Of a stretch of 64,000 nt of DNA, positions 33,201 to 43,373 are shown one piece after another. Both the position numbers and the translations under genes were made by a program. The DNA is from Parietichytrium sp. I65-24A (taxonomy: Eukaryota > Sar > Bigyra > Thraustochytrida > Thraustochytriidae): positions 57,501 through 121,500 of the forward strand of contig BLSF01000060.1 in assembly GCA_012862575.1 (NCBI GenBank), in the 5' to 3' direction. The notes under the pieces were generated by a model. That model was given only the letters and a program-made list of their open reading frames with translations. It was not told the origin of the DNA and did no database searches. Position 1 is the first letter of the stretch, and every line of letters begins with the position of its first letter.

Positions 33201-33561
33201 GTCCAATGGAGGCTACAACGTGGAAGACATGAAACAATATTGTACTTATTCCGGCGGCTACCACCCTTCGCAAGACTATATTCAAGACTTTTGGGAGGTC
33301 GTGTCTGAGTTTAGCCCCAAAGAGCGGGGGCTCTTGTTGCGCTTTATCACAAGCTGTTCAAAGCCACCTTTGCAAGGTTTCGGCGCGTTGAATCCGCGAT
33401 TGTGCATCTCACAAGTCCGAATCAATGATGACTCGGAGCGCCTTGCAACCTCAAGCACCTGTGTCAACTTGCTCAAATTGCCAAAGTACAGTTCAAAAGC
33501 GGTTTTGAAACAAAAATTGCTGTACTCGATCACCTCAGAGTCTGGTTTTGAGCTAAGCTAA
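30286..33561 (+). CDS. HECT ubiquitin ligase, UBE3C/Hul5 type
   Basis: A 1091-residue intronless HECT ligase, close to human UBE3C in length. The start is supported by family features: MWDGAFRSRREVSLRG resembles the UBE3C opening with its VSLGG, followed by a basic helical stretch and an IQ-like segment ending HLQAFVRS. An acidic insert (DEDEDEDVDDD) lies near residue 665. The HECT domain covers about 735-1091, with LQIEFTNAQGLKEAGIDGGG at its start and the catalytic Cys at residue 1059 in SSTCVNLLKLPKY. The end, SGFELS, matches the conserved tail. UBE3C/Hul5 binds the proteasome and extends ubiquitin chains on stalled substrates. UBE3B is the nearest alternative, but the N-terminus favours UBE3C. 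Confidence 0.93.
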   Translation: MWDGAFRSRREVSLRGNSAQEKRKGALVEQARAQRERRAQQKREDVAARHLQAFVRSSCSRSMLRKRIMEQCLRTAADGASALERLSGPVAEAQVEDAVSLARTAISLAVFAFARRQSEDKVQLAGTHLAAVVQAATRSSLHMRVIGGDPGKASAGSFVYRSLAVAELLLHSVALAAGNNQLDVVEDCAAAANCLLDDARWGPSRQNLGNGDVEANRQAALHLRTQLLSRLASPGRKQRMDALRDAHDALLHLDTSKMRETASLLNTLWSCYELALNASEDESIVTFLIPLLHLDPDLDDISSQHLQSFTAFISLDAWVASVSIIAKSRRDDTALLPVILKVSIPLGERLVEKGDFDKWAQLSSSFYQLLASVARVCQSNSANELAMVGFLPFRDPRFVQQQFDHVFEIADPSLHASALLSLCTLLDCIRLSMTASPPLADLRSSKSQSSDQSGAFAALSYSSIVVSAVAFSPHSSGIVKELWASVLAHFDSPSMTIAPTLFTAGSWDHVMHWISFTISVTCTMLPALNDQEIFQNESILSRKELKSIGLFLKQLLYQALWQQQNSSVGDLRQIKLEIRSGSEEGQIPQFVIAKAIELFDQLFDRQRNWGIFSDEDWLFPPISTYELGVGSDTTQGRRFQVLGSGHRRRNGAGGQVGAGEDEDEDEDVDDDAVEDEDVEMSEAEDKAIPEGASPRVKSILECVPIVIPFDQRVLVLDHFLDLEHDDVRGGAFRQREMVSIRRGSEFQDAFENIGPDFNLKQRRLQIEFTNAQGLKEAGIDGGGVFKEFLMQFCKQAFSQEVGLWKLTPEQKLYPNPNSLAASGRFHLEKFSFIGKMLGKAVYEGILVEVEFAEFFLNLMLGKKNHLHDLHSLDAELYKNLLGLKELSDISALGLSFSVSSGASGEVDLIPHGSNIPVTKENYIHYMRRLSSYRLNEECQRQTAAFLKGFTEMIPMSWLGMFKPRELQLVVGGSNGGYNVEDMKQYCTYSGGYHPSQDYIQDFWEVVSEFSPKERGLLLRFITSCSKPPLQGFGALNPRLCISQVRINDDSERLATSSTCVNLLKLPKYSSKAVLKQKLLYSITSESGFELS

Positions 33562-34041
33562 GGGTTGCTTCATGAGCGCAAACTACGAAATAGAAGAGGT
33601 AAAAAGCGCGCGAGTACACGAGAGTTGGATTCTCGTTGTGTAATTTTTTAATAAGTGGAAAATTGAAACTAGAAAATCAGAGGCTGGTATGTATTCTTGT
33701 CCGTGTTTGTTTTTAAAGTGCGTAATTGGTCGGGCTGACCACTAGGAGCTCAGAGTTTGCACGCTCTCCGTTCCATTCAATGCGAAATCGTCGAGCGCAC
33801 AAGACATTGTTTCCGTGATTTGTCGGTTATCAGAATTGCGAGTACAAAACGTTTCATTTACTTCCCGGTCGTTAGTTGTTGTTGTTGTTGTGGCTGTTGG
33901 TCTTGATCTTGATGAAGGATGGAGAGTCTGAATGATGACCACGCATCGATCAATTGATTGAATTTTTCCTTGATTTGTCTTGATTGTTATTTATCTGAAT
34001 TCTGTTATAATCTTTATACTCAACTTTTACTAAGGCTGTGT
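33562..34041. other. Convergent intergenic region, no gene seen
   Basis: AT-rich 480-base gap between two converging genes, with a (GTT)n run near 33877-33893. It holds the two 3' ends only. Confidence 0.6.
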
Positions 34042-37000
34042 TCAAAGCCTTTCACCACAGCCCATGCAAGTGTCATTTTCGCTTTGAGTGTAAGTGTGCG
34101 TTTTACATGTTTTGCAGAACACGTAAACCTTCGCGTTGGAGAGCCCATCGTCCATGTCATCTTTTCGGAAATATGATGTCAACAATTTTTCTCGGTCTTT
34201 CTCATCGTAACCGCGCTTTTCTAATGCCGTGTACGCCTTTGTCATCTGCTTTTGTTCCTTCTCCGAAATGTCTGAATGCTGATCGTCGTCGTCACTGTTG
34301 TGCTTTTGCTCCTCTATTCCCATTAGAGAGTCGTAGCGGTCCTGGGCATCGCGGTCCAAGTTGATGCGGGGTCCAAGGGCTTTCAACCAGTCCTCTGCCT
34401 CACTAGGTTTCTCAAAAGCAATCACGAGCGTCCGGTCAAGATTTTTCTCTCCCCTCAAGGTCCCACAGTCAAACTGCAATACTGTCTTCGTTTGACGAAT
34501 GTGTTTGGCCGGTCTGAAGTGGAGTATCGAAGGCTTCGAACTATCTAGACCACGGAGTTGGAAAACCCCGGCTTGAGTGTCAGAACGAGACCTATTGGAG
34601 CGTCCGGGCTGCGTTTCGTGTGAACCCTTGGCGATGTGAAAGTAGGAGATACAAAGGGCCTCTACATTGAGAACGAACTTGCGTTTGGCCCAACGGTTGA
34701 AAAGGTATCGCATGGCTCCCTGCTTGATTGGGAGCTTTTCCCCGAACGCACTATAGGTGGTCCTGATTCCATCATAGTTTTTGTATTGCCTCACGCCCTC
34801 TTCGTCATCCTCATCGTCGCTGCTTTCGTCGCCATTCATATTCCTGATTGCTTTCTCTGAGGGTCTTCTCTTCGAAGTGTTGCCCCTCCGCAAAATGTGT
34901 TTGACTTTGCTATGGTACGCCTCTTTCTGCTTGGCAGTCAACATTTCCTCTCCACTTCTCATCTTTCGGTATCCGTCAAGTGAATACAGCGGGTTTTGTT
35001 CCGCGAAAGTCTCGTTCGCTTCGTCAAGTGCCTGCATCATCATCTGCTGTTTTCTCTCGAGCGCATTCAGGAGATCCCTCCACTCGCGGAAAACGGAGTC
35101 GAGCTCCTTCTCTGTCATCTCTGCCTCTCTTTTGATACCCTCGTATTCAGCGTTGAGAACTTCTTCTTCTTCTTTTGCCCGCTCGAACTCTTCAGCAAGA
35201 TCATCTTTTTCCATCTGGAGTTGCTTTAGCTCCGCCTCTGCCTTCTTGGACTCTTCCCGAGCCTTGGCGCGCTCCTCATCCTCTTCTTCGCCGTCATTGC
35301 CGCCACCTGTCAAGAAGTCACCAGCTTCGTCCAAGTCTGCCATCTGCATCCGCCTCTTGGCCTCAAGCTTTGCCATATTTGAAGCAATGGAGCCGAATTG
35401 GCTCTGCATCTTTTGAAGGTTCTGCTTGTGACGTGCCTCTTTTTCGTTTCGGAGAGAGTCAATCTTCTTGAGGTCACTTTCATATCGCTCTTTCCTGCGC
35501 TGTATTTCATCAAGCTTCCTCTGCTTCTCCCGCTTCTGTTGTTCAAGCTTCTTGTGTCGCTCCATCGCCGCAGCCGCTTCTTTTTTGCGTCGCGCTTGGT
35601 CCTCCTTCTTGAGTACTGCGAATTCCCTTCGGGCTTGAAGGCCACGGAATATTTTCTGGAAGGTTAAAGTTGCCTCACGCAAGGCGGCCCGTTCTCTGCA
35701 GTTCCTGTAGAGCACCCCGATAACGCGGACTCGGGTGCGAATCACCTGAATTTCGCGAGAGAATTTGCTCGCCCGCTCAAAACTCTCGATGAAGCGTTCA
35801 ACTACGTCTTCCTTTTGCAGGCCATTCACGGCGACATTTTCTCCAATTTTCCACTTCTCCGCAGCGTTGAGAATGTCAGTGACTTCAGACAGCCGGCCGC
35901 TCACGAAGAACACGCGAGTCCTTCCAAGTTTGTACATCGAAGGGGAAAAGTTGAAGGCGTAGAGGATAGCCTTGACGAATGGCGCCTCTGCGCCACCACC
36001 AAGATTTTGGTACACGTCAAGGGCCTCGTCCGGCATGACGTCCATGAATGACTCCATCATCTCTCGGTACGGAATGCGGGTCGGGTAACCACGCTTTAGC
36101 ACCTCCGCGGTCGACAGGATAGACAAGGCTTTGAGCTGCGAAGTAACGTAGCTACGATCGAACCATTTCCCGTTGCGAGTCATGGACGGGTTTGGCTTGA
36201 TGCAGCGGATAAATGTGCAGCGGGTGGAGTCCAGGTATCCCTTAAGATTGACAATTTGCTCCTTGAATCCTGATATAATCGTCGCCTTCTTTTTACCGCT
36301 CGATTTGGCAGCTCCCAAGGACCAGATTTCCTTCACAAGGTTGTTGGTAGAGCTCTCAAACGTGGCGTCCACAGTCTTTGGCATGGTGTCTGCGTTGCGG
36401 GAAAGGAATGACCCAATGGTGTAAGGTACTTGCCCGGCGTAATGAACGATAATGAATTGCTGGTCGATATTCTTCGGGTGTACCCTACCAAACGCTGGGT
36501 TCTTGCGAAAGTTCTTGTGGAGAGCGTCGTTCATCTTTGAGTCGTTTGGCTGTGGGAGCTGCCCTTGCTGGTCGATGGTTGCTAGCACCCCATTTTTGCC
36601 TTCCATGAGCTCCATGCACGCTTCGTTGCTCCTTGGAGGAGACATGTTTTCCAGATCCTCCTTCATCAACAGGTCTTCACTCTTGTACAGCTCAAGCTCA
36701 TAGCTGAAAATTTGCTCGTTGAAAGTTGACTGAAGGCTCTCGTTTGTGTAATTGATGAGCAGCTGCTCGAATCCGTTCAATTGAAAGCTTTCGAAACCAA
36801 AGATGTCGAGTACACCGATTTTCGGGTCGTCTTGGCTCAGGGTATTGGACACATCGATTGCACTGTTAAGACTGTCAAGAATGAAGTCAAACAGGCGGGA
36901 GTACAAAGCCTTTGCGACTGCGTCGCGAGCCTCAGTTGCTGCCCTCTCGTCGTTGAAAGCTGTGATCTCACCAGCCCCAGGAGCTTTCAAGATCCGCTCG

Positions 37001-38148
37001 GTAAACATCTTTACGAAAGAAAGCTGGTCCATTCCCAGCAACGAGCATGCCGTGGCAAGCGAGTTGCGACAGGTGTCCTTGTTGGCTACCATGGCGACTC
37101 TGCCCTGCGGTGCATCGGTGCCAACAAAGGTGATGTTGCCAATGTGCAAAACAGCGGCCACGACTGACATGATTTGATTTGTGGTGGCGTCAGGAACGCC
37201 CAAGTCCTTGAAGGCACTCATTACGATCTGGAATTGCGCAGCGTCATCACCACGAGAGTCTGGTTTGGCGTTTGGGTCAGCGTTGCCCGCAGCCGTGAGA
37301 TACTCGAAGCGGCCCTTGGTGAGCTTGAGGTTGAGCTCCTTATCCTTTGCAAGCCCGGCAAGGACGTAGTAAAAGATGTGGTAGGCTCGCTCCCCGAATT
37401 CGTGGGAGGTGACGCGCGAGCGCTCGAGCAGATATGTTTCAATGGAAGCACCAGTGATGGATGTTCCCTTCTCGTTGAAGTGGAGGCGCATCATTTTGCC
37501 AAAACGACTGGAGTTGGAATTGCGAAGGGTCTGAGCGTTTCCGAATGCCTCGAGGATCGGGTTGGTGCCCAGCAGCTTCTTGTCAAGCTGACCCCCGCCG
37601 CATCGAGACACGAGGTGCTGAAGAACGCGTCTGCTACTTTCGGTTTTGCCGGCTCCAGACTCCCCGCCAACGACGATGGTCTGGGACACTGGTGACTCTC
37701 CTTTTCCACTCCCACGATCACGCTCGTTGATGGCAAATTTGAGCTGTGAAAATGCCGCCTCCGCAACACCGTACGGATGTGGGGTTCCGAGAACCTTTGG
37801 GCTTCCACAAGGAATTGGGTCTGGAATTGCCATGAGCGGGTTGACGGCGACGAGTACGCTGCCCAAGTTGGTGTATGGGAGGTTCGCGTAGGTCCGCCCG
37901 CTCAGATTCGAGAGGATTGACGGTTCGCTGACAAATGCCATGCTGGTCATATCATCGTGGCCGTTCACCTTTGGCTTGTTGGCTCGATAAAACACTTCTG
38001 TCATGAACTTTCTCTGCGAATCGGTCACCGCCACGATTTCCGTGCTCGAGATAACGTCGGCCACGACAGCTATCTCCCACACATCATTCGCTGTGCCCGG
38101 CACCCACACATTTTCTCCTTTCTTCACGCTCATCTCGGCTAAATACAA
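34042..38148 (-). CDS. Myosin with coiled coil, PH domain and C-terminal zinc ribbon-like end
   Basis: A 1368-residue intronless myosin; an inner ATG five codons on (MSVKKGENVWV) is an equally good start. The motor domain is complete: P-loop GESGAGKTE near 162-170, switch I NSNSSRFGK near 210, switch II DIFGFESF near 445 and an SH1-helix-like region before a weak IQ/neck at about 800-850. A charged coiled coil with many KK/EE runs spans about 850-1070. A PH domain follows (about 1140-1270; GAMRYLFNRWAKRKFVLN to AEDWLKALG). The last 26 residues hold two CxxC pairs, CKTC and CMGC, 14 residues apart. The PH domain suggests phosphoinositide membrane binding, so it probably moves membranes or vesicles on actin. 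The class is not one I can name; stramenopiles have several lineage-specific classes. Confidence 0.92.
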   Translation of the reverse strand: MYLAEMSVKKGENVWVPGTANDVWEIAVVADVISSTEIVAVTDSQRKFMTEVFYRANKPKVNGHDDMTSMAFVSEPSILSNLSGRTYANLPYTNLGSVLVAVNPLMAIPDPIPCGSPKVLGTPHPYGVAEAAFSQLKFAINERDRGSGKGESPVSQTIVVGGESGAGKTESSRRVLQHLVSRCGGGQLDKKLLGTNPILEAFGNAQTLRNSNSSRFGKMMRLHFNEKGTSITGASIETYLLERSRVTSHEFGERAYHIFYYVLAGLAKDKELNLKLTKGRFEYLTAAGNADPNAKPDSRGDDAAQFQIVMSAFKDLGVPDATTNQIMSVVAAVLHIGNITFVGTDAPQGRVAMVANKDTCRNSLATACSLLGMDQLSFVKMFTERILKAPGAGEITAFNDERAATEARDAVAKALYSRLFDFILDSLNSAIDVSNTLSQDDPKIGVLDIFGFESFQLNGFEQLLINYTNESLQSTFNEQIFSYELELYKSEDLLMKEDLENMSPPRSNEACMELMEGKNGVLATIDQQGQLPQPNDSKMNDALHKNFRKNPAFGRVHPKNIDQQFIIVHYAGQVPYTIGSFLSRNADTMPKTVDATFESSTNNLVKEIWSLGAAKSSGKKKATIISGFKEQIVNLKGYLDSTRCTFIRCIKPNPSMTRNGKWFDRSYVTSQLKALSILSTAEVLKRGYPTRIPYREMMESFMDVMPDEALDVYQNLGGGAEAPFVKAILYAFNFSPSMYKLGRTRVFFVSGRLSEVTDILNAAEKWKIGENVAVNGLQKEDVVERFIESFERASKFSREIQVIRTRVRVIGVLYRNCRERAALREATLTFQKIFRGLQARREFAVLKKEDQARRKKEAAAAMERHKKLEQQKREKQRKLDEIQRRKERYESDLKKIDSLRNEKEARHKQNLQKMQSQFGSIASNMAKLEAKRRMQMADLDEAGDFLTGGGNDGEEEDEERAKAREESKKAEAELKQLQMEKDDLAEEFERAKEEEEVLNAEYEGIKREAEMTEKELDSVFREWRDLLNALERKQQMMMQALDEANETFAEQNPLYSLDGYRKMRSGEEMLTAKQKEAYHSKVKHILRRGNTSKRRPSEKAIRNMNGDESSDDEDDEEGVRQYKNYDGIRTTYSAFGEKLPIKQGAMRYLFNRWAKRKFVLNVEALCISYFHIAKGSHETQPGRSNRSRSDTQAGVFQLRGLDSSKPSILHFRPAKHIRQTKTVLQFDCGTLRGEKNLDRTLVIAFEKPSEAEDWLKALGPRINLDRDAQDRYDSLMGIEEQKHNSDDDDQHSDISEKEQKQMTKAYTALEKRGYDEKDREKLLTSYFRKDDMDDGLSNAKVYVFCKTCKTHTYTQSENDTCMGCGERL

Positions 38149-41100
38149 CTATAATACGTTTTCCTCGCCTGCCCAATTCTTCGCCCCACTGCCGCTCGCG
38201 ACGTCGCCACTCCTGCCACTCTTGCCACTCCTGCTGCCCAATGACCCCACCGACCAAACTCAAAAACTCAAAACTCAAAACTGCTTCGCACTTGCCCGAC
38301 GTTTGCGGTGTGCGCTTGTCCAGAGAATGGAGTCTGCTCTGTCTCTCTCTGCGACTCTGGGAGCGGTATTCGTACTGAGCGTGTGAGGAAAGTATTGGAA
38401 ACAGGCACACCGAGGTTACTCCAATTGTAGGTAAGGAAATCAATCACACACGCACACCACAAACATTGAACATTGAAAATTGAACAAATTACACCACACC
38501 GACAAGCAGCTGTGCTTATGGCAAGCCCGTAGTGCCCGTAGCGAGCGTCCGTGCGTAGACGACGGTGTTGTGAGTAGCGTTGTTGTCCCTCTCCTTCTCT
38601 CTCTCTTTCTCTCAATCTCTCTCTCTCTAGAATCTCTCTCTCTTATCTCTCGGAGCTCCAAATTTCCATTTCCTTTTCTCTTTTCGTTTTGTTTTTGTTT
38701 TTCTTTTTGTTTTTCTTTTCTTCTTTCTTCTTTGAATTTTGCATTCTGACTTTTCTCCAATTTGCCATTCTCGCCCTCTCTCTCTCTCGCTTCAGGGAAA
38801 GCCTACCACCTCACATAGCAGTAAGCCTAGTACCATCCCCCACTGCTCTCAGCGCGCCATCGCAGCTCATCGCAGGGTGGCCGCTCTTATCCACGACTAC
38901 CGTAAATGACTAATTCGCACACCACCTTCCCGCCTGAAGTGCTAGCTAGCAGGCTAGTAGCGAGGGTGGCGCTGCTAGTAGGAGAGTGGTGGAGAGGACT
39001 AGGATGGTGGCATGTGGGGCAGCCATCGGTGGAGCCGAAGAAGTGACAGTCTCGCTCTGTGAATGAAAGTCTCAAGTAACTTGCAGAGTATGGGCAATGA
39101 ATGTACGTTTATTTTGGATGAATGAATGACTGGAATTGGAAAAATCAACTGACTGTGAAATCATCAAGCAGAAAATTCACTGCAATGAATTGGACGACTA
39201 GCATTTCGGTTTCACGTCTCTCGGCTGTCTCGGCTGTCTCCCGTGCGACTGCTACTCGATGCGCCAATCAGGCTGTGAATGCTAGTAGGGACGAGACGAA
39301 ACGCCTACTGTGTACGGAGACTTTCACGGCACAAAAGGAAGAAAGCTTGGAGTGACAAACAAGCATGCACACCAAACGCCTACTAAATAACATTAAATAG
39401 TAAGCTAAGTAGAAAGCAAAATTGGAAACATTTTGCTCCCTTTGGTACTGAGCACTGCTCATGATGTTTGGACGATTCACTTTCATGGTGCTCTGTACTA
39501 CAGAGGCTGTGAATTTTGTGAATTCATCTTTCGATTTCATACTGTTAAAACTTGAACAAATAAAATGCAGTTGGGTCTCTTCGCGACATGTTTTCAAAAT
39601 TCAGAACTCAGAGCACGCGACCCTAACCTTCCTATGTACCTTCCAGCCCAGTGGTTCCAATGCCTCATCCGTCGCCGAGCTTACTGCAAGTGCTAACTGA
39701 CTCTAGTCTCCACACTTCCAGGCGAGCGGGTGATGGATCTTTTCCCTCGTAACGACATGTAACAGCAAATAGCACTCCAAGGCAATCACTATCCAGTGCT
39801 ATAGTAGTAAGAAGGGTAACTAGCTAGTGAACGGCTACTGGGATCGTAAGTGGCGCTATGGTAGACGCAAAGATCGCGCTGGGTGTGCACTCTTAATCAA
39901 GTTTGATTGACACTGTGAATACTCTTTATCTTTCTTTCACTTTTGAGACTTCATCTTGAAATCAATCAAGTTGGTGTGAAGCGAGCGCGCTGAGCGAGGC
40001 AGGTGCGTTTGGGACGAGCAGCTGACGAGCAGAAAGAGAGAGAGCTCATTCTCGTTCTGACAGTTACAGCCGTCGTTCGAGCCGGACAATGGCAATCGCA
40101 ACCGTCTTGAAAAAGATTCACTGCCAATGCAAAACAATCGATGCAAAACATTCTAAAAACAAAGAACATGTCGCAGAGCGCGAGCTCTATTCCATGAATT
40201 CTGCAAGAGCTAGCTGTTGCTCGGATGAGATTTGCTGAGATGCGCAGCAATTTGCTCTCTTGCCGCGCTCACATCCTTCATGCCAAGCCGAGCTGAGCTA
40301 ATAAGCTTACAGTGAATCCGCGTTTCGTTCACGGCAATAACGCAGCAGTACACAAAGTGTAAGCTCACCTTGCAACATCTCGCAACGCTAGGGAGGGGTC
40401 GGTCCTGACGCTGACTCGCTGACTCACAGACGGCTAGATTCACGGCCAGAAGGATCCAGAAGGGACGGGCTGGGTTCTCCACGTCCTCCTGTCCTCCACC
40501 ATCTTGCTTTCTATGTGACTGAGCCCAGTCAGTCCCAGACGTGTGCGTCTTGTTTTACTCACCCCTGTAAAATAAGAGATCCCAGAGGCTTTGAAACCCC
40601 TTTGAGACGATCCGGGAGAGGCGGCGCAAGAAGGAATGATGCAGTTCACAATGCCCGCTTTGCTCAGGACTGCGCCAAGAGGCAGACGGATTCCACATGT
40701 GGAGTTGATGGAGCTGATGTGCCAAGAGAACGCGCGCCTTGGTGCAGAATGAAAGCGTTTTCATCTTAAAGTTCAGAGTTCACAAGGCTTTTTAACGTCT
40801 CAGAGATGAGCGCCGCAGCTCGCGCTTGGCAGTATGAATGCGGACCTGGATACATCATGCATGATACATCATGATACGTCTGGAACATCTGGAACATCGC
40901 TGTTATGGTTACGGTGTTGATTGATGATGAGCTCATTCAGCTTGAGGGATCGGCCGCGATTCTTCACTCGCGTCGCGTCGCGTTGCGTACGCATCGCATC
41001 GCATCGCATCACATACCTCTTCATCGTCGCATTTTAATTAACTGTGTGATTTTTATTTTTTTCAATCAAGTTTTCTTCAAACTTTAACTTAAAAACCAAC

Positions 41101-41654
41101 CAAACAAAGAAATGGAAAAAAAAATGAGCCAAGTTTCCAGCTTTTGCGAATTTCACGGGAAATGAAAATTCACATGAATCATGAGATCACTCTTACTACA
41201 TGACTAAAAAGCCCTACAGAGGGGTATCCAATCTCATTGTTCGTTGTTCCTTATAGAAATAGATAGATCCTCTCGCGTACAACTCCAAGAGCCAGACACT
41301 ATCACACAATAGCCAACATTACTAACCCCGAAGAGTACCAGTCCCATTAGGCCCAGCGCTATCGAGTCGAGTTGTAAAGTGTGCAGCAACAGGCTACAGT
41401 AACGCTTATCAACACTGCTACCAAGTGCAAGTTACACAAACTCAGTAAAAAAAGACGTTTCGCGCGTACACGTACGTACGACAATTAGAACGTTACCTAT
41501 AACTATTCACAGGTACGCGCTGGGCCCTAAGCCGAAAGTGTAAGTGGAGGGTAACCGTAAGAGCGCGAGTAGGCATTAAAATACAGTCTTTGGCGAGTCG
41601 GGCTTGCGTCATTTTGAGCGTTTGTGCAAGTCAGAAAAGAGCAGCGAAGGGAAA
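38149..41654. other. Gene-poor stretch of 3.5 kb
   Basis: No recognisable product in any frame. It holds a pyrimidine-rich tract at about 38585-38720, (CATCG)n-like copies near 40985-41010, and an imperfect ATGATACATC repeat near 40855-40880. The first 400 bases are the upstream region of the myosin gene. Confidence 0.55.
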
Positions 41655-43067
41655 ATGTCTCTACCTGTACCGGTGTCAGCGCCATCCGCGCCGAGAATGA
41701 ATGTTGTGGTTGATGCAATATGTGCTGTTGCAACTCATTTGTGTTCTCTGATGGACAGCGCATCGGTGGTGCATCTAGGGAGCTCCTGCAAGGCGCTGAG
41801 CGTGGCTATCCTCGACCACCGAATTATCTCTGATTGCCTTGCAAGAGATGTCACGCGCAAAGTGCTGGCCAAGCAGCGCTCTCGCCCGGACCAGCAATCA
41901 ATTGCCAGCTGGCGCGAGTGGCAGAGACTGTTTTTCGTATCGGACAATGCAACAGAAGTGTTTTGGACCAAGTCGTGCACGAGAGCAATGGGTGTGCTGC
42001 TCATGACTGGTAGGAGAATGCATTGGGAGGAGATAAACGAGGTAGCGATGCAGATGGCAATAGGGATCGTACGCGGGTCGAGATTCATGGATGTGTTGGA
42101 CAAACTGCTTTACGCCAGGGAGACTGTATCTGGCTACGCGCTGGACTCCGAGAGCGACGATGATCGCTTCAGCGATGTATCCAGCGACGTAGATTCCAAA
42201 GCGGAACCATCTGACGACTTGATGTTTACCGCGCTGGAGCTTGGCGAGGGCTCGCTGTTGCTGAATGGGATGCGCAGGGATACTATTCTGCATCAAGTTG
42301 TGATGCACATGAATTTGGAAGCCTTGAAATTGCTCCTTGTGGCCGACACTGACATAGACGACGACGGCGCATCACTCAGCACAAACGCGTTGAAGAGCGC
42401 CATCGTGGAATGTGGCAAGCGCGGCTGGAGCGCTGGTTGCGGAAAACTTCTCGCATCGCTGGCGAGAAAGGACAAGAACCTGATGCAAAGCGCACTTTCT
42501 TCTGCCCTCATTGAGGCTGCCACCGAAGGGCATGCCTCTTTTGCTGGCTCGATGACCAAAATGCTTTTGGCAAGGTACCACCGGGAGGTGCAGCTTTTTG
42601 AAGAAAAGAGGGCTACCGGACAATTCTCCGCGGACGACGAAGAGATCCACAAGGGCGAACTGGAAAGGCTAAATGACACCAACATCGCGACGGTCAAGCA
42701 GAGTCTTACGCAGGCTGCAAGGAATGATCATTTGCAAGTGGTCAAGGAGATGTTGGATGCTGCTGACCCCGACATCGTACCAACAGAAACTTGTTCATTG
42801 GTGGCAAAAACGGCCGGGATGAATGGTCACGGCGCAATTGTAAAGAGCTTGTATGACACTGGGAAAATCTCACTGCAAGATATGTTCTCCTTGTTCAATG
42901 ACGCTTGTCGGAGGGGCCACACTGAAGCATGCAAGGCGTACTTGAGTCTCGAGCTATTCGACAAAGAGCTGTTGGAGCATCAAAAGCAAGAAGCGTATCT
43001 CCGCGAAATGGATGAAATTGTGGAACTCTTGCAAGATGTGATCCTGAGCCAAACTGGTTCCGATTAA
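41655..43067 (+). CDS. F-box-like N-terminus with ankyrin-like helical repeats
   Basis: A 470-residue protein started at the ATG that opens MSLPVPV, in a better context than the upstream in-frame non-ATG codons. Residues about 15-60 (VDAICAVATHLCSLMD to LDHRIISDCL) have the helical spacing of an F-box-like domain with a SASVVHLGSSCKAL core. An acidic serine-rich linker lies at about 175-200. From about 205 to the end are helical pairs such as ILHQVVMHMNLEALKLLLVAD, SLTQAARNDHLQVVKEMLD and LFNDACRRGHTEACKAYL, which are ankyrin-like but degenerate. If both are right it would recruit substrates to an SCF ubiquitin ligase (inference). No close family recognised. It is convergent with the next gene. 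Confidence 0.7.
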   Translation: MSLPVPVSAPSAPRMNVVVDAICAVATHLCSLMDSASVVHLGSSCKALSVAILDHRIISDCLARDVTRKVLAKQRSRPDQQSIASWREWQRLFFVSDNATEVFWTKSCTRAMGVLLMTGRRMHWEEINEVAMQMAIGIVRGSRFMDVLDKLLYARETVSGYALDSESDDDRFSDVSSDVDSKAEPSDDLMFTALELGEGSLLLNGMRRDTILHQVVMHMNLEALKLLLVADTDIDDDGASLSTNALKSAIVECGKRGWSAGCGKLLASLARKDKNLMQSALSSALIEAATEGHASFAGSMTKMLLARYHREVQLFEEKRATGQFSADDEEIHKGELERLNDTNIATVKQSLTQAARNDHLQVVKEMLDAADPDIVPTETCSLVAKTAGMNGHGAIVKSLYDTGKISLQDMFSLFNDACRRGHTEACKAYLSLELFDKELLEHQKQEAYLREMDEIVELLQDVILSQTGSD

Positions 43068-43373
43068 TAATTGAGCAATTGAACTACTGAACCAAGTTGC
43101 ATCTTGCTCGAACCCATCTCAACGCGGCGTTAAGCACTTGACAATATAAGCCGCTAGGAGCAACACAATACACTTCTCCTGTCTTTTGTCTGCAATTTGT
43201 TGTGTTTAAAATAAACAGTATTTCCAAAGCTTTATTTTGCTGACAAAGTGGTCACTCCCGGACAAAAGAGACTTCTTCTTTTTGATGTCAAATACTAATT
43301 CAAAATTTCCGCAAGCAAAACTAACTCTCTAATGACACGTTGGTTGGAGGACCCTCAGTAAAAGAGGAATACA
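43068..43373. other. Short convergent gap
   Basis: AT-rich 3' flanks of two converging genes with an AATAAA-like signal near 43210 (AAAATAAACAG). No gene seen. Confidence 0.6.
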
